This document shows, one piece after another, positions 47,201 through 57,726 of a stretch of 64,000 nt of DNA; position 1 is the stretch's first letter; each line of letters opens with the position of its first letter. The DNA is from Mesostigma viride. Lineage: Eukaryota; Streptophyta; Mesostigmatophyceae; Mesostigmatales; Mesostigmataceae. Under the pieces are notes generated by a model. It had not been told where the DNA came from and did no database searches. It saw nothing but the letters and a program-made list of their open reading frames with translations. A program made the translations under genes and the position numbers. The stretch is from contig RPFO01000079.1 of assembly GCA_009746045.1 (NCBI GenBank), forward strand, positions 2,528,174-2,592,173, given 5' to 3'.

Positions 47201-50200
47201 CGCCTGGTGCAGCGCTGCAATGATGGCCTCAGCTGCGATGATGGCCTGATTGGCAATACCAATGGCATGGGTGGCGGCGGCGGTGCTGTGCATGGCTGTA
47301 ATGGTATGGTGGGGGATAAGGACGTGGAGACGCAGCGGGGGGAGCGAGGCTGTGCAGACAAAGGGGTTGGCGATTGCAGCAAGGCTGAGCGGAACCGTGG
47401 CGGGAGAATGGCGTCCTTAAAGTCATCGTTGCGAGTTGTGGACTTTGCCCTGCAGGTGTGGTGGGTGGACGGCTGCATTGACTGGTCTTGTTTAAAGCAC
47501 TTTTGTCCGAGGCCATAACTTTAAAATCTTTGTGCTTTGCTTTTCTGTCAATTTTTAGTTCCTGTGCTGTAAGTGACCCTTTCCTGCTGTCTCACGGAAA
47601 ATGGTTGTTGTTTCAAACCTTGTTTTCCCCATGGTACCACCTTGCAGGCGCTCGCCACCTGCATGCACCATGACCACGAACTTATGCTACCCGCTGGCAC
47701 GTCCGGGGTTACCGCCATCACCGCCCCCCGCTGTCGCCGCTGCCCCGGCGACCGTTTCGTCCTGGCCAACGCGCGCGCGCTGCACGAGCAGCTGACAGGT
47801 GTCCATGTGCTCGCCTGTGTGCTGGCGTGTTCGGGGACGCGGCCTGAGCGGGCCATGCGGCGCATCATGCGCGATTACGAGGCCGAGATCTTCCTCCCAA
47901 GAGAGTGGACACCTGGTCCATCAACAGAATGCTGTGGTGATGGCAAGTGCGTGGATGCCAGCAACAATTACAATAGCGATAGCAAAAAGGGGGCATCCGG
48001 CCCGGACTGTGCCGAGGGTGATATGCCATTGTTTACAGATGCTGGCGGAAACATAGCTGCGGCAACGGACGACAGAGCAATCGCGGATGGCAGGGATCCC
48101 GCCACAGAGGGCGTGGCCGGGGCAGGAGCGCCCGCCACTGCAGACACAGGCGTGGGTGCGGCAGCGCCCGCGGTTTCTGCTTCCAGTCCACTCCCTGCCA
48201 TGCCAGCAGTGTCAGACCCCTCCACATCAGCAGTTTCAGATCCCTCCAATGCACCAGCAGGTGCCTCAAGCCTCCCCGTGGCTGGTGCCTCTGGCAGTGC
48301 TTTGCAAACTCTGGTGCCACCTTCTCTGGCTTCACCCCCTCTAGCGTCTGGCACGCTGAACGAATACCTGTTCCTGCTGGCAGAGGCGTCGCCGCTCTTC
48401 TACCGGCGCGCAACCCGCCTACTGCTGGCGCAACTGAGCGCGCGGGTGGCTGCGGGTGCGGATGATGGCTGCCATGTCGGGGTGATGGCTGCCAACGGGG
48501 ATGATGGCGGGAACGTTGCCAGAGGAGGGACAGCGGGGGGCTTCGATTACATGGACCAGGCATGCCGAACATCCAGGGAGGAAGGTGGGGATGTGTGCAT
48601 GATTGTTCACATCATAAATAACAACATCATAAACCTTGGCGTGCTCTTCTGCCTCATGGTTGTCCATCTCGCATCATGCGATTACACTGTTTCCATTTCC
48701 TCATGCAAAGGGCATTGAAGATATGTTGCGTACTGAATTGCAGCATACAGTTGACAGAGCCTGAGTATGATATGCACAGTTGATGGTGTTGTGTGCAGTA
48801 TGCTAGTGGCACAACACAGCAATATGCTATGGTGATCATGGTTGTATAATCTGGTTTGCTAAAGACTTATAAAAAATTCTACGGTCTGTGCATCATATGT
48901 TACTGCCCCAGTTCCAGTCTTCGTATTTTTTTTCCAAGTACTGTGTATTTTACAAGATGCAATCCATGTCTCTGGTATTAACCGCCCCTGCTTTGCCCTG
49001 CCTCCTTGCCCATGACACCTAATCGTCCAGTTGGAAACGGATTATTACCCAGTTGGAAACGGATTATTATGAATCATATCGATAAGCTATGGGGATGAGA
49101 CCAGCAATGTGATGAAACCATATGATCCTATCTGTTATTTCATTTCATGTTGCTGTTTTGCTGCAGAAGCCAAGCTGCAGATATCGCGTCTCATCGCGTC
49201 TGGGGAGGCGTTCCCCGGTGGCTACGTGCCCTTCCTCAAGGACCTGTTCATGTTAGCGAGCGCAGACACCACCACGCGGTGAGTACGGCTACCTCCCTCA
49301 AATGTCCTGCCGAATTGCACCTACTGCACAGACACGGAGTATTGCAGCATGTGGCTAAATTATTAACTTGCTGTATGCAGTGTGCATGGGCAACTCATAC
49401 TCGCCCGTAGTCACAATATGGGAAGCCATAAATTGTTCTGGATAGATTGCTAATTTTCTTCTGGAAAGGCAGTGCCTGACATGAATATGTTGGGAGATAG
49501 AGGGATGGAACAAGTGGTTATGGATGTGAACCAGGCATGAACCTACAAGTGTTTGATGCGAAAGGCACATGCCCAGTCACGGGCATGAGCCTCTTTAGCA
49601 TGTCCTTGTTTTGTAATTCTTCTTCTTCGTCTTATACATAATGCATGGAAGGGGTCTTGTCAATCGCTAGCGTTGTGATGATGGGCTGGTATAACCAGCA
49701 GGAAGCGCGGCTGGCTCACAGGCAGCTATGTGCCATGGTGTTAAGATGAGGCATTATGCGGATGATGCTTCATATGGTCGCCCTAAAGAGATGGCGCGCT
49801 AAATATAAAAGCAATATGAGTTCATGGATAGTGGACAACGCCTTCTGCTCCTTGTCAACCCCCCCCCCCCCCCCCCTCCTTCCTCCCTTTGTCGCACGCT
49901 TCAGCCTGGCCGCTTTTGCCGCCTTCTGCAGCATCCTGGAGCTCTCACCACCGCTGGCGACGGCACACCTGGACCTGCTCTTCTCGCTGGTGACGAACGA
50001 GGGAGGCGCGGCCTTGCCCACCACGCCAGCTTCCCCATCCGGTGACGCTGCCTGCGACTCTGCTGGCGCCACTAGTGGCATGGCTGTTGGGAACGCCGCC
50101 GGCGGGGTGGGCGATACAGGACAGAAAACAGACATGGGCCGTGGCTCCCCAGACGTGGACAATCGCGCCAGGGAGGCAGAGCGGGTGGGTACCTCGGGTG

Positions 50201-51423
50201 ACACGGACATACAGGCAGCGACAAGAATAGCGAAAAAGGCAGAAGCAGATGGGTTGGCAATCAACCATACTAAAGCAGCCATGGGGCGACCCGACGGGGC
50301 CATTGTCCAGGTGGCAGCTACTGGCTCGCTCCGCCTGGCGGCCCTAGATGCGATCACCCGCCTGGTGGGCATCGCCCCCAATGAGTTCATCCCCCGTCTC
50401 GAGTCCCTGGCGCCGTACCTGCTGGCGCACGCGTGGCCTCCGCTGCGCGAGCAGTCCTTCCGCGCCTTCTGCCGCCTGCTGTGGGAGCAGCGGCTCAAGA
50501 CCGACTGCGGGCCGCTACTGGGCCGGGTCGCGGTCGGGCTGACTGACCCGCCCGGCCGGGTGGAGCCAATGGCGCGCTTCCTGTTCGGCCACCTGTGCGG
50601 CCCGCACGCGCGGGACCGGCTCAAGGTCTTGCTGGATGTTTACAAGAACATTCCCCCAGATGCCAGCAGAGGCATCGTGGATGTGCTCGTGGGCCAGTTC
50701 CTGTCAAGCCGGGACCTGCGTGCGGAAGAGCTTGTCCGCGCCGTGGTCGCGTTGCTGGTCTCGTCAGGTTCCTCAGGGACCGCCGACCTTGTTCAGGATT
50801 CTTGTTCTGATCATCCGCATGGTCCATCCAGCAAGGGCGGCGTGAGGCGAGACAAGGCGAGCGCAGGACATGTTTCAACAAGGGACAAAGGACAAGGGCG
50901 GGATGTCAAGTGTGGGGCCGTCCGGCGCAGTGACGGGCAGCAGCAGCGGTTCTACTCGGCGGCCTACTTTGCGTCCCACCTGGTTCCCTCAGCTGCGGTG
51001 CTGTCATCGCTTGGACAGCTGGCACAAGATGAGGCCAAGTGCGCCAAGGTGGGATGCATGTGGCTGCTGGCGCCGGCGGCGGGACCAGGGGACGTGGCCG
51101 CACTAGGCGACCTGGTGACATTTGTCAGGAACCACCGCAAGCTGGCCAACAGCAACGGGGCGCTCGTTGCACCGCTCGTGCAGAGGCTGCAAGAGTTGCA
51201 GGCGGCGTACAATCCTGGCGCCGCCACCACGAGGGAGAGCCACAAGAGGAAGAGCCGGCTCGGGGGTGTTGGGCCGGCGAGTCATGTGAGGCAGGGGGGT
51301 GGGATGGAGGGGGAGGATGCATGGTTTGATCCGGCTGTGGCGGAAGACTATGCGGAGACACTGTCACGGTTCCTCGGGTCGCATGAGATTGTGTCCATTC
51401 GGGATGTGATGGAGCTTCATTGA
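44251..51423 (+). CDS. Large HEAT-repeat protein, probable condensin-II D3-type subunit
   Basis: Five exons (44251-45184, 45636-47455, 47648-48584, 49167-49278, 49905-51423) join in frame to 1773 residues, with GT-AG sites and matching phases at every junction. The protein is almost entirely helical with HEAT-like repeats: SLLPLLSHKKPAIRKLVCQL, LAVMLRDRDANVRVKVLDSW, ARLIASG-type helices, and SLRLAALDAITRLVGIAPNE followed by LESLAPYLL. The last block, with LGRVAVGLTDPPGRV and FLFGHLCG, resembles the Cnd1-type region of condensin D subunits, best CAP-D3, which helps compact mitotic chromosomes. Several Gly/Asp/Ala-rich low-complexity inserts (near 46000-46100, 46620-46730, 47900-48330 and 50030-50300) make it longer than the usual ~1300-1500 residues. 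TGTAA occurs about 55 bases after the stop. Another HEAT-scaffold family remains possible. The gene model is firmer than the name. Confidence 0.6.
49033..49078 (+). repeat. Short tandem duplication in an intron
   Basis: AGTTGGAAACGGATTATTA occurs twice in tandem (about 49030 and 49052) in intron 3 of the HEAT-repeat gene, just upstream of the exon at 49167. Confidence 0.75.
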
Positions 51424-51477
51424 GTAAGATGGGCCAAGTGATTGGGTCACTGTTTTCTTGGCCAGGATGTACGTGCG

Positions 51478-51482
51478 TGTAA
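51478..51482 (+). promoter_or_regulatory. TGTAA poly(A) signal candidate
   Basis: TGTAA (within GTGTAAACG) lies about 55 bases past the HEAT-repeat gene stop codon, at a typical distance for a green-algal polyadenylation signal. Confidence 0.45.
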
Positions 51483-51549
51483 ACGTGGCACAGCACGTAC
51501 GTTGCGCATGCAAGAAGGAAATTGTTATGCATGCACTCATATTTGATCA

Positions 51550-51794
51550 GGCACTCCGCAAAGGTGAAAACCATTTGCGTTCAGTACCGGGCCGCGGAAA
51601 ACGCGGAAAAACGCGATCTGCAAATGAATCCGACCGGAATCGAACTGGGGACCTCTCGCACCAATTTTGCTGACTATAGGACGGACGTCTCCGGTTACCA
51701 TGGCATCGCCAACTTACACCTACAGTCATCCGCAAAAGTTCTCCTGTCCGGGGAGTGATGCAAGCCTTTCGGATTTGGTACTAGATAAATCACT
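51550..51794 (-). mobile_element. SINE with tRNA-like B box, copy 3, inverted
   Basis: Minus-strand, full-length match to copy 1 (23032-23280), starting TGATTTATCTAGTACC at 51794 and ending GCCTGATCA near 51550. The B box and the terminal GCAAAGG/CCTTTGC-type hairpin are present. No clear TSD was found. It sits just downstream of the HEAT-repeat gene. Confidence 0.8.
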
Positions 51795-52955
51795 CGAGAT
51801 CTGTGTGTAGGAGTACTACACACGTGTCTGCACGCGAGTACCATCATATGCACGCGAGTATCATATGTGCGTGTACCAGCTAACAAATAAGATCATTGAG
51901 GTACGTATGTGCCAGAGCAAGCATAAATTCAAGCTAGCCACATAGTTGTCTTCTGAATGTCGGCCTGACACGTACGGCTGATGGCACACCTCAGTGCCTT
52001 TGAATCAAGGCAATTTGAGGGAATCGGTGCTGCACACGGCCGGTCCCTGCCCCCGTCTATATCTAGCTAGCTTGCCAGCCGTGCGCATCAATCAGCTGAT
52101 GAAAGGTACGAGTATGTACCCCATATTACTAGCTCTTGCAGCTATAGCATGGAGGTGTACATGGGTGAATGGATTTGAATTATGAAGCTCCTGCAAGCAA
52201 GGTGTTTGATGACAATGAATTTGTGGCATTTGGTAGTTGCCATATCATATACTAGTATCAGTCACGTGTAGTTAATTAATCACATTAGTACTTAGACATG
52301 CATATGTATGCGAGGACATGTGACTACAAGTGTCATTAGCATGATGAGTAATAAATTTATTGCTTCCATACCATCGTGATTCGATTTTCATGGTCGACAT
52401 GCACATACAGGTGTAGGATACTAAAAAGCTTGACTATAGAATTACTAAAGCACAACGCTCTTTACACTCTCGATGGCCCACCGCAGCAGCAGCTTAATAG
52501 ACCGGTGGTATTCCTCCCAGTCCCGGCTGCTCGGCCCCCGCCGCCTCCGCCGCTTGGCCCTCTGGCGGCCGCCCGCCCGCCTGGCGCCGCCTACGCCGCC
52601 CGCCGCTGAGCAGGACTACACGTACCCCCGGCCCCTTACGAACCCCCTGGCCGACCCCGACGAGCTAGTAACTGCCGTTCACCGAGACTGTCAGCTGCGC
52701 ATGCCGACCCGGCCGGCCGCCAAGCAACTCCGCTTCTACGCCGCCGTAGGACCTGACCAGCCGTCCCTGCCCCGGTGATTAAACTGACGGCGCTCGCGGG
52801 TTCCTGCTTGACGTCTGCAAAAGGATCCTGCTTGCCGATGCACCGCCGATTCCTGAGTGGCAGCACGTACATGCAGCGGTTACCGTATAATGTACATGCT
52901 GTATACAAAAACAAAGGTTCCACTGGTGACCCCGCCATCTACCGAGGGGCGAGGC
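51795..52955. other. Unassigned stretch
   Basis: No gene or known element end. A short tandem of GCACGCGAGTACCATCATAT and GCACGCGAGTATCATATG lies near 51830-51870. The Pro/Ala-rich frames at 52376-52778 (RPPPPPPLGPLAAARPP) have no recognisable domain and are probably compositional. Confidence 0.4.
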
Positions 52956-53288
52956 CGGAGTGTACATATCCAGAGCGCCGCACTCAAGTTGTTCATGCAC
53001 ATGGTCCTCATGCAACCGCCTTCGCTCTGCTCTCGACCGTCACCTTGTTGGGGAGAGTAAAATGGGCTTGAACCGTCCTGGGCGCAACGCCGTCATGGCC
53101 ATCTTTGTCGATCACGCGCCGTCTCTTCGAAGAAATCGCGCTCCTCAGCTGTACCTGGCGAGTTTCCCGCCATCCTGATCTTCGTCGACTTCATCAAGGC
53201 CTTTGATTCTGTCCTCGATATCTGGGCCGCTCTCTGGGCTCAGTGGGCTGCCCTTGCTCGCGGTCGCGTCCCTACTCCCAGCTGATTA

Positions 53289-55168
53289 ATTAATTAATTA
53301 ATTAATTAATTAATTAATTAGGAACATAACTCCGTTGGGAGTATATGTAGCACATAGCCCTGAGAAGGGGCATATGAGCCTATAATACATTCTAAGCTAC
53401 TTCCTGCAAGGGTGGGAATGTAAACAACACTTGCTCTAGGTGCACCAGGGCACCCGCACACTCACGGTCTATCACGCTATGCCCGGGTAAGGGGGGAGCA
53501 TGCCTGTGAGGGGGAAGATCATCATGGCTATACAAGAGCTATGGCATGGCTTCTCAGCAGAGAGTGACTCCCTGCATGGGCACAACATTACTAAATAAGG
53601 CTAGGCATCGTCTGGAGTGTGGCACATCATAGGCACACATGTACATGATTAAATAAAGCGCGGGGCTTAGCTAGGATAGTGCCTCTAGGAGGCGTACATG
53701 TACATGGCCACGGTCTATCTATTCTGCACTACTACTGCTGTATTCCCCTAAGCTGGGGCGTCAGGAGTCGCTGGGGCCGCGGGGGGGGGGGGGTCGCCTG
53801 CCAGGGCTTGTGGCCGACGTAGATGGCCGCCCCCTTCCAGTACACCGGCTGCCCCACCTTGGTCTGCCGGAGCTGGAGGTAGGTCGGCCATAGCTCCCGT
53901 CGCCGTTGTTGCTGCGCCAGGGTCAAGTCGTCATCAAGGGTGAAGAGAGTCTTCTCGAGCCGCTTGCGGCGTCTGAGAAAAGAAATCTTGTCCGCCGGGG
54001 TCTTAAAGGTGAGGAGGAGCGGGGGCGGCCCTGCCTTACCCCGCGCGCGGGGAAGGCGGTGGGCAGCCAGCTCTATCTCACCGTTAAGGCCCATGCGACC
54101 AAGGATTTCTCTCTCAAACGCACGCAAAAGCTTCTCGGAATTCTCACCTTCCTCCATCTTGAAGTTCTTGACAATGACGTTGAGGCTGCGCTTGGCGAGC
54201 TCGGCCTCCTCGCGGAGGTCAAGCGTCTGCCGTTGAAGCTGGGCTGCGACGGCGGAGGTGGTGGAGGTGGTATGTTGCTTAAGCATGTCCGCCCAGGTGG
54301 TGATGGGAGGAGCATCGCCGGCCAGGCCAGCCGAGGCTGGCTTGGCGGCAATGTCCTTCACCGCCTGGGCGGTGAGGCCTGCGGTATTCTGCAGAACCTC
54401 GATAGCAATGGCGTTGTCCTTAAGACGCTGGTCGATGTCACGGAGCTGGGCGGTGATGGCGGCGGAGGTGGAGGTGGTGGCGGTGGAGGAGGCGAGGAGG
54501 GTGGAGGTGGCGGTGGAGATGGTGGAGGTGGCGGTGGAGAGGAGGGGGAGCTCGGCAGCCAACGTGCTGCCCATGACCGCCACATCTGCTGCGATGGGGG
54601 CCACGTGCTGCTCGAGGGCCTCCTTGAGGAGTGAGCGGATGGAGGATTCGGTTAAGGTGGTGGTGAGGGGCTTTGGGGGCAAAAGCTCCTCGAGGGAGCG
54701 GCCGAGGAGGGAGAAAAGGACGCGAATCTGAAGGTTGGGGCGGCGGCATGTGAGGATTTCGTCGAAGTTGTGGGTGCGTCTCTGGAAAGCATCGGTGAGG
54801 CGGCCCTGATGGAAGAGTTGCTTGCACATCTCGAGAAGCGAGGCATACGATCCGAAAAACACGTAGCCCAGGATCTTGTCGGGGTTGAGCTTGTCAAAAA
54901 AGCCGGGCTGGCTGGCGTCAAAGTCGTACTCCTCCCAGGTCGGCTCGGCAGGGCGACTGCGCTTGGGTTCAGGCGACGCTGCTGGCGAGGCGGCCAGCGG
55001 GGGCTGGGCGACCACTAGAGCTTGGCTAGTGGCGCCGCTGCCTTCTGGACCGGTTGGCGAAGCTGCAGCCGGGGCTGCAGACGTATTTTCATTGCTAAGC
55101 GCAGCCGCCAGGCTGCGTTGCGTCGAGAGGCGTTTGCTCATCGTATATTGCGTAATAGCTTCGGAAAA
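53289..55168 (-). mobile_element. ORF1-A element with intact ORF1 and 13-bp TSD
   Basis: This 1880-bp minus-strand element is flanked by TCCCAGCTGATTA (53276-53288 and 55169-55181). From the 5' end: a short UTR, a complete ORF1 (55141-53732), about 400 bases of 3' UTR, the hairpin ACTCC-CAAC-GGAGT (53342-53329), TTATGTTCC and (TTAA)n. There is no endonuclease or reverse transcriptase. The intact frame, a tail of several TTAA units and a TSD without mismatches indicate a recent insertion. Confidence 0.9.
53732..55141 (-). CDS. L1-ORF1-like RNA-binding protein of the ORF1-A element
   Basis: An intact 469-residue frame from MSKRLSTQRSLAAAL (ATG 55141) to LRGIQQ-stop. An in-frame ATG 51 codons upstream lies outside the element and is not used. 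Residues about 1-75 are Ala/Pro/Ser-rich with a basic patch (EPKRSRPAEP). About 75-190 has FFDKLNPDKILGYVFFGSY and helical segments. About 190-330 is a Thr/Ser-rich linker and coiled-coil-like helix (AAITAQLRDIDQRLKDNAIA). About 340-450 is an RRM plus C-terminal domain arrangement like L1 ORF1p: RSLNVIVKNFKMEEGE, RMGLNGEIELAAHRLPRARG, PLLLTFKTPADKISFLRRRK and QPVYWKGAAIYVG. Known L1 ORF1p trimerises and coats element RNA. The same role here is inference. It contains no catalytic domain. Confidence 0.8.
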   Translation of the reverse strand: MSKRLSTQRSLAAALSNENTSAAPAAASPTGPEGSGATSQALVVAQPPLAASPAASPEPKRSRPAEPTWEEYDFDASQPGFFDKLNPDKILGYVFFGSYASLLEMCKQLFHQGRLTDAFQRRTHNFDEILTCRRPNLQIRVLFSLLGRSLEELLPPKPLTTTLTESSIRSLLKEALEQHVAPIAADVAVMGSTLAAELPLLSTATSTISTATSTLLASSTATTSTSAAITAQLRDIDQRLKDNAIAIEVLQNTAGLTAQAVKDIAAKPASAGLAGDAPPITTWADMLKQHTTSTTSAVAAQLQRQTLDLREEAELAKRSLNVIVKNFKMEEGENSEKLLRAFEREILGRMGLNGEIELAAHRLPRARGKAGPPPLLLTFKTPADKISFLRRRKRLEKTLFTLDDDLTLAQQQRRRELWPTYLQLRQTKVGQPVYWKGAAIYVGHKPWQATPPPPRPQRLLTPQLRGIQQ

Positions 55169-55359
55169 TCCCAGCTGATTACTGTCATATATCCGCGCAC
55201 GCTGTATGATCCCTGGGTCGACCACCGGGATCGGTGCGCACTCAACGTAGACGGCATTACCTTGCCATGTCCACTGCAGACTGGCGTCTGGCAAGGTTGC
55301 GTCCTGTCACCGACTCACCGCACCTGTTTATTATTCACTAAACGCTAAACTACCGAGGA

Positions 55360-55710
55360 GTGTGCATCGATCCACAGCGCCGCACTCAAGTTGTTCATGC
55401 TCATGATCTCCTCAACTGTCTTCGTTCTGCTCTCGACCGTCACCTTGGGGAGAGTCAAGTGGGCTTTCGCCCCTGGGCCGGCGCAACAGACATGCTGCCA
55501 TGCCCATCTTCGTCGCGCGCCGTCTCTTCAAGAAAATCGCGCTCCTGCAACCTGGTGAGTTTCCCGCAGGCCTAGCTGTCTCGATCTTCGTCGACTTCAT
55601 CAAGTTTTTTGAATACTGTGGACCCTCTGGGCTGCTAGTATGGGCTGTCCTTGCTCGCGCTCGCCTCCACACTCCCCTGATTACTGTCATCGCGCAGGGA
55701 CGGACGGACG
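55360..55710 (+). mobile_element. RT-1 N-terminal fragment
   Basis: [32 protein letters not shown] and, in a shifted frame, a [20 protein letters not shown] segment correspond to RT-1 around motif A (compare 5875-6130). It stops at [11 protein letters not shown], where the (GGAT)n array begins. Confidence 0.75.
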
Positions 55711-55711
55711 G

Positions 55712-56248
55712 ATGGATAGATGGATGGATGGATGGATGGATGGATGGATGGATGGATGGATGGATGGATGGATGGATGGATGGATGGATGGATGGATGGA
55801 TGGATGGATGGATGGATGGATGGATGGATGGATGGATGGATGGATGGATGGATGGATGGATGGATGGATGGATGGATGGATGGATGGATGGATGGATGGA
55901 TGGATGGATGGATGGATGGATGGATGGATGGATGGATGGATGGATGGATGGATGGATGGATGGATGGATGGATGGATGGATGGATGGATGGATGGATGGA
56001 TGGATGGATGGATGGATGGATGGATGGATGGATGGATGGATGGATGGATGGATGGATGGATGGATGGATGGATGGATGGATGGATGGATGGATGGATGGA
56101 TGGATGGATGGATGGATGGATGGATGGATGGATGGATGGATGGATGGATGGATGGATGGATGGATGGATGGATGGATGGATGGATGGATGGATGGATGGA
56201 TGGATGGATGGATGGATGGATGGATGGATGGATGGATGGATGGATGGA
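55712..56248 (+). repeat. (GGAT)n array
   Basis: About 134 nearly perfect GGAT units run from the RT-1 fragment into a TTAATTAA tail. The Trp-Met-Asp-Gly frames are artefacts. The RT-C 3' UTR itself contains a few CATC/GATG units, so the array may have expanded from an RT-C-associated microsatellite. Confidence 0.95.
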
Positions 56249-56449
56249 TTAATTAATTAATTAATTAATTAGACTCGTGCTCCCGTTGGGGAGTCACGGA
56301 GCATTAACCCCGATGGATGGATGGATGGGTGCAAACAGTCCTACCGGTCTAATCTATCTACATCAGCTACACACTACATCTATCTAACAGCATTCTAACT
56401 ACAACATCTATCTAGACAGCCGCACGCTGCCCTAGGGGAGCTGTCTAGG
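56249..56449 (-). mobile_element. RT-C 3' terminus fragment
   Basis: Reverse-oriented: (TTAA)n, then AGACTCGTGCTCCCGTTGGG, the GAGTCACGGAGC half of the hairpin, CATTAACCCC, (GATG)n, CAAACAGTCCTACCGGTC, ACATCTATCTA repeats and CCCTAGGGGAGCTGTC. This is the same order as at 38489-38862, and it confirms the RT-C 3' UTR without the SINE. Confidence 0.82.
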
Positions 56450-56728
56450 GATGGATGGATGGATGGATGGATGGATGGATGGGTGGGTGGGTGGGTGGGT
56501 GGGTGGGTGGGTGGGTGGGTGGGTGGGTGGGTGGGTGGGTGGGTGGGTGGGTGGGTGGGTGGGTGGGTGGGTGGGTGGGTGGGTGGGTGGGTGGGTGGGT
56601 GGGTGGGTGGGTGGTGGGTGGGTGGGTGGGTGGGTGGGTGGGTGGGTGGGTGGGTGGGTGGGTGGGTGGGTGGGTGGGTGGGTGGGTGGGTGGGTGGGTG
56701 GGTGGGTGGGTGGGTGGATGGATGGATG
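56450..56728 (+). repeat. (GGAT)n-(GGGT)n array
   Basis: Seven GGAT units pass into about 59 GGGT units (56480-56716) with one single-base slip near 56612, then back to GGAT. (GGGT)4 is known to fold into a very stable parallel G-quadruplex, so this tract could form many. Confidence 0.93.
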
Positions 56729-56925
56729 GTACACATATTCCTACCAGTCTATTCTATCTATTGAAATTGCCCTGCCCAATGGCACTGCATTCCAACCGCA
56801 TTTTTCTTATTTGAGCAGGTCTGTGGAATGTTTATGTCACAGACCTGAATAAAATACATAACAGCTAACACTAGTCAGATGTTTAAAAATTGTGGCACAC
56901 GGGTCCCAGGGAAAAAATATAGAAA

Positions 56926-57184
56926 CCACCACTAGACACTCCCGGCCAGTTAGGCTAGAAACACACGCCCTGATCAAGCATGCTGTTTCCGGCCCCACCG
57001 TCTAGGTCATCTAGTCGCTCCACACGTAAGCCAGCCATAATTTCAATGCACAAGGATACACATTTCCATCACCATTCATCTTCATCATCCTGAACGACTC
57101 GAAAACGCGGAAAAGATAACGGCAGGCTCGAGCTACCATGGTCCGGATTCTCCCGATTTCTGGCCTGCGCTGGTTGTCTCTTTG
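56926..57184 (+). mobile_element. Penelope-like 3'-UTR copy with short TSD
   Basis: Starts CCACCACTAGACACTCCCGG and ends at the common terminus GGTTGTCTCTTTG. ATAGAAA flanks both sides (56919-56925 and 57185-57191). It differs from the 16612 copy only in a deeper 5' truncation and few substitutions, so the two are probably recent. Confidence 0.8.
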
Positions 57185-57191
57185 ATAGAAA

Positions 57192-57726
57192 GACCCCACC
57201 AGTCAACTTTGACATGGTGAATTAGTGTGATATGATACAAAAGTGCCAGGCTCACGCAAATGCAGCGCATCCTCGCCATGGCCGAGAGAGTTGTTACCGC
57301 AGATTGGCACTAGCAGCCGCCAGCCGGTCCAAAGCATGCCCTAACCAGGCAGCCCACCATTGCTGAAACAGGTAGTGCTGGCGGCAACATCCGTCAAGTG
57401 CTCCATGGCCCGCCGCCTCTCAAATAATGGGGTATCTACTTTTCTTGGTTTGTTTCGCCATGGAGATGCAAGCTGTCCCCTTACTGCCATGAAAGAAAGA
57501 ATCATCATTCGAGTGAAGAGCCTTGCTCCCAGGCGATCTGGATGGATTGCAGACAGGAAAGCCTCGTAAGAGACCTGCCTTACAATAAGTACGGGGCTGT
57601 CTCATGACGAAAGGAGCAACAAGATTCACTGGAAGGGGAGCGACCATAAACCTCGTTTAAGGGTTGGCATAAACAACGCGGGCATATAAAACTACAGGCT
57701 GGCTTTAAAGGCAGCAGCATAAACGT
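57192..57726. other. Flank and probable 3' UTR of the secreted-protein gene
   Basis: No gene is recognised. TGTAA on the minus strand (57584-57580) lies about 145 bases past the stop codon at 57727 and is a plausible poly(A) signal for that gene. Confidence 0.4.

Larger units (their letters stand above)
52960..55345 (+). mobile_element. RT-1 5' fragment split by an ORF1-A element
   Basis: 52960-53288 encodes a decayed RT-1 segment ([15 protein letters not shown], then the LIFVDFIKAFDSV block in another frame). The same RT resumes at 55169 (ITVIYPRTLYDPWVD, then QTGVWQGCVLSP). The parts are separated by the ORF1-A element at 53289-55168 and abut when it and one TSD are removed. Confidence 0.8.

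Noticed and set aside
55142-55294. In-frame N-terminal extension of ORF1-A to ATG 55294
   Set aside because: The extra 51 codons lie largely outside the TSD-defined element, in the interrupted RT-1 fragment. Other copies start at MSKR.
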